From: Syngnathus acus
Taxonomy: Eukaryota; Chordata; Actinopteri; Syngnathiformes; Syngnathidae
NCBI RefSeq assembly: GCF_901709675.1
Contig: NC_051096.1
Location: 770,001-834,000 of the forward strand
Direction of reading: 5' to 3'
DNA length: 64,000 nucleotides
In this document: piece after piece, positions 1-9,900 of the stretch
How the letters are laid out: the number at the start of each line of letters is the position of its first letter
Numbering within the stretch: the stretch's first letter is position 1
Translations under genes and position numbers: made by a program
The notes under the pieces: generated by a model
What the model saw: only the letters and a program-made list of their open reading frames with translations
Database searches by the model: none
What the model was told of the DNA's origin: nothing

Positions 1-941
1 ACTTGGCTTCTTTTGCTTTGCTCCCATCCCCTCCCTGGCTAATAATCAATTACAAAGGGGAAACGTGTAGGTTGGGAAGGGAGAAAGAGGAAGACATGTT
101 TCAGGGTAGAAAAAACGAACATACATACCGGCGTGTGCAGCCACCAGGAAGAATGCGTGAGGCGAGACGCGCGGCTTCTTCGGGGCGGTGTGAATGAACT
201 AGCCTGCCCACATCTGTCGTTAGCTAGCCGGCTAAGCTCCTCCTCCCCAATTCAAAAGTCACCAAGGATGCTTCCGTGGTCGTTTGCAACCTTGTCTGCC
301 CGGCCGACACATTCACAGCTGCACCATTCATAAACCGTGACATGGTTTTCTTGTTTATTCATTTCCAGCGGAACCCCGTAGCGGTGGCTTTGCGCAGGAA
401 TTTAGTGCAGGCAGAGGGGTATGAGTCGCTATGTCATCACGTAATTAGGATCCCTCCGCCCGAGGTGAGGTTAGTCCCTTCACGCAGGTATTAAATACCC
501 ACGTTGTAGACTCCTGTGATAATAAGACATCAAATAAATCATTGTGCCCTCAATTTGCATTATAGGTACTATCTGTCAGCATGATTGATTCAATAAAATA
601 GGAACCCAAATGGCACCCAATTAGGTCCAAATGCAGCAATTTTTGGAGGTTTCATATGGAGCATTGTGGCCTTCATTTGGAGCATTATTTTACCAGCCGC
701 ATTGGTGTTTCATTCATGGATTTTATCGAGGGCCATTTGGGGTCCTTCGTTTGATTTTATTCTGAAGGGCCAGGCGGCACACGCAGACCCCTGCCACCTG
801 CTTCCTGTAGCTCATAACGAAGCAGCAGGCGGACAGGCAGCCCCATTTTGCCTTTGCTGACTCGGTGCCTTGGCATCAGTTGTGCCTATCCCTGAGAACG
901 AGCAGCAGCAGCAACAGCAGCAGCAGCCCCGCACTGTGCAA
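1..941 (+). other. stmn2 5' flank and probable 5' UTR
   Basis: This stretch lies directly upstream of the stmn2 start codon at 942. No open frame in it resembles a known protein, and I cannot place the transcription start. The last 45 bases carry a short CAG/CAA run (900-927) that would sit in the 5' UTR. I looked for a REST/RE1 element, which is classical for SCG10 promoters, and found no convincing full-length match. Confidence 0.45.
900..927 (+). repeat. CAG/CAA trinucleotide run in stmn2 5' leader
   Basis: About nine triplets of CAG or CAA lie 15 to 42 bases before the stmn2 ATG. They are probably transcribed as untranslated leader. A small frame runs through them but has no support as a gene. 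Confidence 0.7.
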
Positions 942-960
942 ATGGCCAAGACTGCAATTG
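942..960 (+). CDS. stmn2: stmn2 coding exon 1
   Basis: ATG GCC AAG ACT GCA ATT G, followed by the donor GTGAGC at 961. It encodes MAKTAI plus the first base of Ala7, matching the MAKTAMA start of SCG10. The exon is far from the rest of the gene (10.8 kb), so it was found by its match to the family N-terminus and by phase 1 joining to the acceptor at 11758. Confidence 0.9.
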
Positions 961-3900
961 GTGAGCTTTGGATTTTTCTCACCGTCATTATCACCACCAA
1001 TATATATATATACGTATATTGGGGGGCAAATTCATATTTTGGATGCAAAACCTTTTTTCTCCTCTTGAATCAGAACCCTTATGAAGCATGGCACCGTTTG
1101 CAAGCCACGTTTGATTAATTATCCAACAAATCAAGGTTTTTTTTTCCCCCTTACACGGGCGTTGCAGCAGCGGCTGCACCTGAGTCACGGCCACGCAGCA
1201 TCATGCAGAGCCAGCGACCCCACCCAACATCGTTGGCGGCCCCCCTCAGTCGCCACTCCCCACCCTTCTGCTGTTTCTCCTCCTTCGCCCTGCCATCCTC
1301 ATTGCAAATTTGCTCTTTTCATGTCACCGTGCGCTTTCCGTTTTGCCGGGAGCAATTTCTATTGTGCTTGGGTGTCATCGTTTTGTGGCTGACTGGTGAG
1401 ATGGTGATGAGATTATTGGCGGCGTGCGAAAATGTGCAAAATGGAATACAAGGGCATGCGTTTTCGGCCTCTGCATTGGTTTTGGTCTGAGCATTAGCAG
1501 CACTGATTTATTGTCAAAGCGGCGGTCTTGTTTGTGTTCTGCTCAAAGAAGTGCTTGATGGATGGGGGGTGCGCGCAGACAGACAGCGAGGAGGGGGGCG
1601 CTGGCGTCCATGGCAATTTAATATTTATTTGCGACCACCGCCCTTCATTTTGCCCCATTTCTTGGCCTAAAATGAAAAGGGCAAGGCAGGTTTCTAGCTG
1701 CTCCTCATTATTTCACACAAGTCCTCTTGAGGCTCAACTGTAAAGCGGTGTGCCGTCTTGCACCACTTTCAGCATTGCTACAGAGTGTCGACTAGAAAGT
1801 GATTTGCCAGAATTAAAACACTCGAAAGTTTCCATGTTCATCTCCTGAACAAATCCTCCAAAGTGACTCTGGAGTAAAGCCTTTGACTTCCCAACAGCAT
1901 GTAGACAAGAAATTGCGGCGCCTCTCACCAGACTGCACATGAGAAAGTAACACGTCCATCCCAACCAAGCAAACAAGCGTGCGGCCCTTGCAGCCCCTCC
2001 ACTTCAAGTCATGTTCTGTCCCTTTATTGGGCGACAAAGCAGCACGATGATGGTGGCCTCTTCATGGCGGCACATCCGGCGTCTGCCCTTGCCCAAGGGG
2101 AATTGGGCCCACACTTGGGCGCCTTTTTCTCGTCCATTGTCCAAATAGGTGTGGCCGGCACCCCCTCCCCCATTTCCCTTCTGTCACCGTGCATTTGTCA
2201 GCGAGGCGCACCGCTCAGATGGCTCAGATGGCTCAGATGGCTCAGATGACGATTGCTCTTTAAAAGCAACCTGAGAGGAAGAAATGACATCAGATGATGA
2301 GCGGGATGTCAACCAGCACCCCACCCCACCCATCAAGGTCCCCTAAGATACTGTAGGTTGAAGCTTTTTCCAATGGCAACTAGCAGACCTCACTTTCTTG
2401 ACACGTGTGCAGACAGCACTTTTGTGCGCACTGAAGCTAGCAGCTAGCTCATTTAAGATTAAAGATTAAAGATTAAAGTCCCAATGATCGTCACACACAC
2501 ACCTGGGTGTGGTGAAATTTGTCCTCTGCATTTAACCCATCCCCGTGTGATTTTAATCCATCCCCTGGGGGAGAGGGGAGCAGTGAGCAGCAGCGGTGCC
2601 GCGCTCAGGAATCAGTTGGTGATCTAACCCCCCAATTCCAACCCTTAATGCTGAGTGCCAAGCAGGGAGGCAATGGGTCCCATTTTTATAGTCTTTGGTA
2701 TGACCCGGCCGGGGTTTGAACCCACAACCTTCCAGTCTCAGGGCGGACACTCTACCACTAGGCCACTGAGCTGGTCATGTTTAAAGCCCAAGTATCACGG
2801 TAATAAATTCTACTGTTTTACGTTTTACTAATTTATTTTAGCAGTCATGCTTTTGTCTGAATTCCTCGTTTTGATACCATCACAGGTCCCTATTTTCTAC
2901 TTGTTCTGAGGTGCAGCTCAGAGCAAGCTGTTTTGGTGCGGTTTCTTTAAATGCAAATGAGATAATTCACACCCCTCAGGCCGCAAGATCTGCGCCTCCC
3001 TTTCCGGTCGACATTTGTAGTTTTTTTTAGACGAGGTAGCGTTTACTTGCGCCGCAAAGTTTTTGATTGATTAAAATACATAATTGGCAGAAGACTTGTC
3101 CATACAACCATATATGACACATAATAAAATAAATCCCTTCAACATATTTCGTCTTGTAATTAGCACTGCAGTCAAGCTACGAAGTAAGCTAATGCTAGCG
3201 CTAGCGAGAAGGTAACGAATGCATTGAACATATTAGTGTTCCCCAAGAATAAAACAACACCTTCGATTCAATTCATCTGATAAGTGAAAACAATTCATCA
3301 AGAAGTGAAAACATGGAGCACACAGCCCCTAATTCAGCAGAAAGACTGACGCTAATGCTATGGACGTCTTGTTAAAAGCACTGCAGTCAAGCTCCGAAGA
3401 AAGCTAATGCTAGAGAGAAGCGTCCTCTTTTTCCCGGACATATCCTACTTTTGAGCCCTAATAAAATGTCCGGGGGGTTATTTCAAAATCGTCCGGGATT
3501 TTGTTGGACTGCCTCAAACAATACATGTACAGTAGATAGAATAGAATTGCCAGTCCATTCCCCTTCACTCAATTCCAGGTTTTTCTGTATCGTTCGCAAA
3601 TAAGTCTCTTCTCAACAAATCTAATCATTTTGCAACTGTTGCGTGTTGTTTGAGATGTCGGTTGTTGAACAAGGAAAACAAAGATGTGGAGTAACAGTTG
3701 GTTCTTTATTGGCAAGATCTTGGGTTGTTTAATGGCAACCAGTCCACGAGGCAGCAGATGAAACAACAACCCCCATTCTCCAGGTCAGAAGGTTTTATAC
3801 TGTCCGGAAAAGGCGGGAAAGCGTCACCTGACCATTTGGTACCTATGTGTATTGGGAGGTTACCGCCCTGTGTGTGTGTGTGTGTGCGTGTGTGCGCGTG

Positions 3901-6900
3901 TGTGCGTGTGTGTGCGTGCGTGTGCGTGCGTGTGCGTGCGTGCGTGTGTGTGCGTGTGTGTGCGTGTGTGTGTGCGCGCGCGCGCGCGCGCGCGCGTGCG
4001 TTGGGTCCGCCGTCTGTGCCCATGTGTACTGGGAGACCACAAAGCTCTGGGTGCTGTATCCGTGTTCTGATTGAGCAGTTATGTTTATATAAATTAATAA
4101 GAGGATTTGCACACATATGAACATGAAAAAGTATATGAGTTTGTCTAACTTAACAAAATATGTACACGTTGCTGTTTCTCCCAGTTCACTACGAAGTAGG
4201 GTGGGCTGGCCAGTCTACACCGAGTGTTTACAAGCAATGCCGAAACGAAAATGCACGTTCACAGAAGAGTTAAATAAAAAATTCCCATGCTTTCGCCAGA
4301 GTTGTGATCCTTATGAAGCTGAGTGCTTGACATGCAAGGTAGGCACTTATGTGTCTGTGGCAAATAAAGGTGCCAACGCACCCCGCAAGAGGAGGACTGA
4401 AGAGAAGCCCTTTTCTTTTCTTCAAATGCACCGATGGACGTATTTCTTTTGTCTTTTTTTACTTAGTGTACCACTATAAAACTAAAAAATGTCAGCGTAC
4501 ACATATGTTTTTGTTAGTGTAAATATATTTGTGTCATTGTATTTATGTTGTTTTGTGTTATTCAGGCCAATAAATGAAATCGCTATACCATGTTATTTGT
4601 GTCATAACATGACACAAATGCCCCCCCCTCCCAAAAAAAACCCAAAATGACATTTTGGAAATTTTTGGGAAAATGGTCCAAAAAATGACCACGCCCCCCT
4701 CCAAAAAAAAGGTGTCCTCTTTTTCAGAAACCCAAATCTGGTCACTCTAGGGAAGCTAACGAATGCATTGAACATATTAGTGTTCCCCAAGAATCAGGGT
4801 GACCAGATTTGGGTTTCTGAAAAAGAGGACACCTTTTTTGGGGGGAGTGTCATTTTTTTGGGGGGGGAGGAGGTCATTCTTTTGTTTTGTTTTTTGCACC
4901 GCGTTGGTCGCATTATTGTGACAGAGCCGTCGCTGAAATTTAGAAAATATTTTTAAAGTCCTGATGTACTTTCCAAATTTTAAGTGGACCTCAGTGAGCA
5001 GGGAGCTTAATTTGGTCCGATTGAGCAACCGCAGCGCGCCGGGCGCTCACTGTCGCATTGCTTTAAGAGCGTCTTGTGTTATGACACAAATGACATGGGG
5101 TCTGTATAGCAATTGCATTTATTGGCCCGAATAACACAAAATAACATATATACAATAACAAAAACATATTTACACTAACTAGTTTTATAGTGGTACACTA
5201 AGTAAAAAAAGATAAAAGAAATACGGCCATCGGTGCACCATTTGAAGAAGAAAAAAGGACTCTTCAGTTCTCCACTTGTGGGATGCGTTGGCACCTTTAT
5301 TTGCCACAGACACTTAAGTGCCTGCCTTGCATGTCAAGCACTCAGCTTCATAACGAGCAAACTAGCAAAAATTAGGGGAAATGTTTTTTTTTCTCATAAA
5401 TAAGCCGCACCGTACTAAAAGCCGCATGTGCACGCGAGTTATGTACAAAGAAAGACGGTACACAGAGAGCCTTTGTAAAGTTTTAATAACATACCTTAAC
5501 ATTTCTTTCCAAACACTGCCTGTGACATGGCAGTAATCCCGCAGCAACACGGAAGTATACAGCACTAATAGGGCTGGATACAAAAAAACATACCAGTAAA
5601 AGTCACTGAGACGCAGCGGTAACAAAGTAGCCACACAGTAGCACAGCACTAACAGGGCTGGTTAAAAAAATATACCAGTAAAAGTCACTGAGAGCCGTCT
5701 TCATCTTCCTCCTGTGCACTGAAACCATCGAAGTCTTCCTCCTCAGTGTTCGTTTGGAATAGCGTCAGATATACTTCGCCACATACTTTCTCAGTCTCTC
5801 TTTCGTTGTCGCTTTTATGCATTTCTTCTAGCATTTTCCATGATAAAGGTCTGTTCATGTTAATCAAGATGACCGTTCCAATCACTCAGTCGAGACCGCC
5901 GATTACCGGCGCTGACGATCATGCAATAACGCTATCAAATTTTAAAAGTGTGTCCCTTGAAAGGCTTACGCAATTGGTTAGTGCGGCTAAACAAACATGT
6001 TTACTCGACCCGCTTCTATTTAAAGAATTATTTCAAATTTTAGGACCGTCCATTTTAAGTATAATTAATCTGTCTGTCTCCTCTGGTATAGTCCCAACAG
6101 GCTTTAAAACCGCTATCATTAAACAGCTACTTAAGCGACCAAATCTCGACCCGGACTGTCTCAGTAATTACAGGCCTGTTTCAAATCTCCCATTCATAGC
6201 AAAACTTCTTGAAAAAGTAGTAGCGCAGCAGCTTATTGATTACATGGTCGCCAATAACCAATTTCAATCTTTTCAGTCTGGTTTTAGAGCTAATCATTCC
6301 ACCGAGACAGCACTTGCTAAAGTGACTAATGATCTCCTCATAGCTATGGATTCTAACACTTCATCGGTATTATTATTACTCGATCTTAGTGCTGCCCTCG
6401 ACATTGTAGACTTCGATATTTTATTAGAGCGTCTTAAAAGCTGTGTTGGTATTTCAGGGTCAGCACAACGCTGGTTCTATTCCTATCTATCAGACAGGAC
6501 TCACCGAGTAGTCCATGGTAATGCGACCTCTGAGCTCTATAACGTTACGTGTGGTGTCCCGCAGGGATCGGTACTTGGACCAATTCTATTTCATATTTAT
6601 ATGATTCCGCTTAGGGACATAATACCTAAATATAACATTAGTTTTCAATGTTATGCGGATGACACTCAATTATATATGCCGTTATCGATGACAAATCCGC
6701 GGGACTGTTGTAATCTTGAGGCGTGCCTTGCGGAGATCAAGCACTGGATGTCACTCAATTTCCTCCGTCTTAACCCAGATAAAACTGAGATGTTGATAAT
6801 TGTTCCAGCTCGGTATCACCATTTATTTAAGGAAACCACTATAACTATGGATAACTGTACTATCACTCAGAGCGATACTATAACTAATCCCGCAGTAATA

Positions 6901-9900
6901 TTTGACCAAACACTCTCCTTTCAAAAGCATATTAAGAACATAACTAGAATCGCATTTTTTCACCTCCGTAATATTGCTAAGATTCGTCCGATTCTCTCGA
7001 CCGGTGATGCGGAAACTACAGTCAAACCTCGGTTTTCGACCACAATCCGTTCCAGAAGGCGGTTCGAGAAGTGAATCGGTCGAATTCCGAATAAATTTTT
7101 CTCATTACAAATAATGGAAAAAATATTAATCCGTTCCAAGCAATTTTAAGCATTTTTTCATTTGCGCATTTTTGTCTGATCGTGCAACTGCAGCCGACCG
7201 CGCAACCGTAGCGCGCCGCCGACCGCGCAACTGCACCGCGTTGGTCGCATTATTGTGACAGAGCCGTCGCTGAAATTTAGAAAATATTTTTAAAGTCCTG
7301 ATGTACTTTCCAAATTGTAAGTGGACCTCAGTGAGCAGGGAGCTTAATTTGGTCCGATTGAGCAACCGCAGCGCGCCGGGCGCTCACTGTCACATTGCTT
7401 TAAGAGCGTCTTTGTGTTTTAGGATGGGTTTACTGCTCCCACTTGCTTTCTTTGGAGGCATGATTAGGCTACAAATCCTCATGATTAGGATACAATCCTC
7501 AAAGTAAGAGTCAGTCGGCATCCGGGCCGCGCGGTCGGGTTTTCTCGCGTCCTTTCGGCTCATCTCGCGAGATTCGACCTCCGAATTTTGTTCGACAACC
7601 GAAGCAAAAAAATCCCGAATTTTTCGTTCGAATTCCGATTTGTTCAAGAACCGAGACGTTCGAAAACCAAGGTTTGACTGTATTATACATGCGTTTATTA
7701 CTACGTTGCGCCTGGACTACTGTAATGCATTATTATCTGGTCTTCCTAAGTCCAGTATCAAAAGTCTACAGTTAGTACAAAATGCTGCTGCAAGGCTGCT
7801 CTCACAAACAAGAAAATTTGATCACATTACCCCAATATTAGCCAACTTACATTGGCTCCCGGTCCATTTAAGATGTGACTTCAAGGTTCTCCTATTAACC
7901 TATAAATCATTGCATGGCTTAGCGCAGGGGTGGGCAAACTTTTTGACTTGTGGGCCGAATTGGGTTCTAAATTTTGACCGGGGGTCTGAACCAGGAGCAG
8001 ATGGATGTAATAATAATAATAATAATAATTCATTCAATTTATATAGCGCTTTTCAATAACCCAAAGACGCTTTACATGGAATAAAAAAGAGTGGAGGGGG
8101 GGGGAGAGAGACAGTAGGTTATAGTTAACAAGACATCGGTCAGCAGTGCGAAGGAGATGGATGGAGGAGCAGGAGGGGCGGGAGCGGAGGTTGTTGAGGT
8201 TGCCAGTACGGGAGGTGGGGGTGACGGGGGGTTGGTAGTCCAAAAAGAGGAGATGGGTGAGCCATCGGGGAAATGCCGGTCAGATGTAGCGGCGACGGCG
8301 AAGGATCCCAGCCTCGTGTGGAAGCAGCAGTGGACCAGGTGGTGATGCCGGTCGACCTCGACTGCACCCGCTCGAACGGCAGGCCCCAACGCACCACGGC
8401 GGCACACAGCAGAGCCACAGTTGGCGAGCCTGCAGGGAGTGGAGCCCGTCCCCCAAGGACGCCGGACGGAAGGCCAGAGAGCCGGGCCAGAGCTGCCGTC
8501 GAGTCCACAGCAGGCGGCCACAGGCTCCGAGTCGGGAGGCAGGAGGGTCCGGTAGTGGTTTTGGCCAGTTGGCTGTTCGCTAGCTGGCTAACGTAGTTGG
8601 TAGTCCGAGGGAGAGGAAACAGATAGGTGAGAGCGGAGCTGCGGGGATGCGAGGTGGACGGAAGACAACACGAGAAAAATAAAAGAAGAGACGGGTGCAC
8701 TGAAAACGAGAAAACGAAAAACAAGTAACGGACACGGTCCGGGACAGAAGCGGCAGTCAACAAATCTGACGCCAGCGTGCTCTAACCCGGAAGACAACAG
8801 AGTGGGGGAGGAGTGACAGGTGCCATGTAGTGTTTGTGTGAAGTAATATAAATGACATGTAAAGGTAATTGCATAAAAGGTTTTTACTTTTAGTAGATAC
8901 TAAACCATGGATATTAAAAAAAAACTTTTTGAAAACAAATGCATTTTTTAACAGCATTAAAAAATATTTCACCAAAAAACTACTATCAGTGATTCTTATT
9001 AAATACGACACTGTTATGATGAATAACATTTTCCATCACTTCAGCACCTGCAGGTCAGATTTATGAAATATGTTTATCTAATGAGGCGAAATCACATCCA
9101 ACGGCAAACATTCTGACCAAATTCATCATCTTGAAGAATCAGTGAAAGAATACATCTAAATAAAGTAATAAAGAAATCAATAGTATTGTTGGTTTCCCTT
9201 TTTTGCTAGTGCATCATAGTCTGGAGTAAAATTTGTTGCGGTAATTCTTAGGATAGAGCCGAGGTGTCGGTCCGTTAACCTAGATCTGTGACGGGCTTTG
9301 TTGACGTTCATGTGGCTGAACGTCTTCTCACACACGTAGGTCGAGCCAAATTGTCAACTCTTTTTTAACATTCGCCACTCAGTGTCCACCTTTCTTTTCT
9401 TCGGGCCACTCATTTTAATGGAAGGATTCCAGGGGAAGGTTTGTGGGTGGCATTAGCGTCAAACTGTATCTGAAAACTCAGCGCGCGAATTACGAGAATA
9501 TTGACGTCACAGCCGACACTCGAAATTCGGCACTGATAGATGAAATTACTACGTACTACTGAGTACGCACACGCACTTGTGAGTGTGCACCGAGCTTTCT
9601 GACACGGCTCCCGGGAGTAAATGCGCGGACATTATACTCTTTCATCACAGCAACGTCTTCATTACAAATCAAACGGACACACTTTCTGTTGATTTCTTTG
9701 AAGAAATACTCATTTTCCCAACGTGTTTGAAATATTCTACACTCACTTGCTATTTTGCGTTTCTTCGGCGCAGCCATTTCTGGGGACTCGCGGTAAAAGT
9801 TTTTCTTCGCTTGATTTCATTTGTGTGGCGGGCTCCATCTAGTGTTGAAACTGAGAGGTGCAACAGAGTTGAGCTCAAGCTTCTTGTGCGGGCCATATTC

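Noticed and set aside
8072-8763. Minus-strand frames of 149 and 207 codons
   Set aside because: They lie inside the GC-rich retroposon-like insert, have Ser/Pro/Leu-biased composition and no recognised domain.
9010-9060. TTCAGCACC as a REST/RE1 half-site relevant to stmn2
   Set aside because: Only the left half matches. It is inside a hAT element and the other hAT copy has TTCAGCGCC, so it is transposon sequence and not a neuronal silencer.
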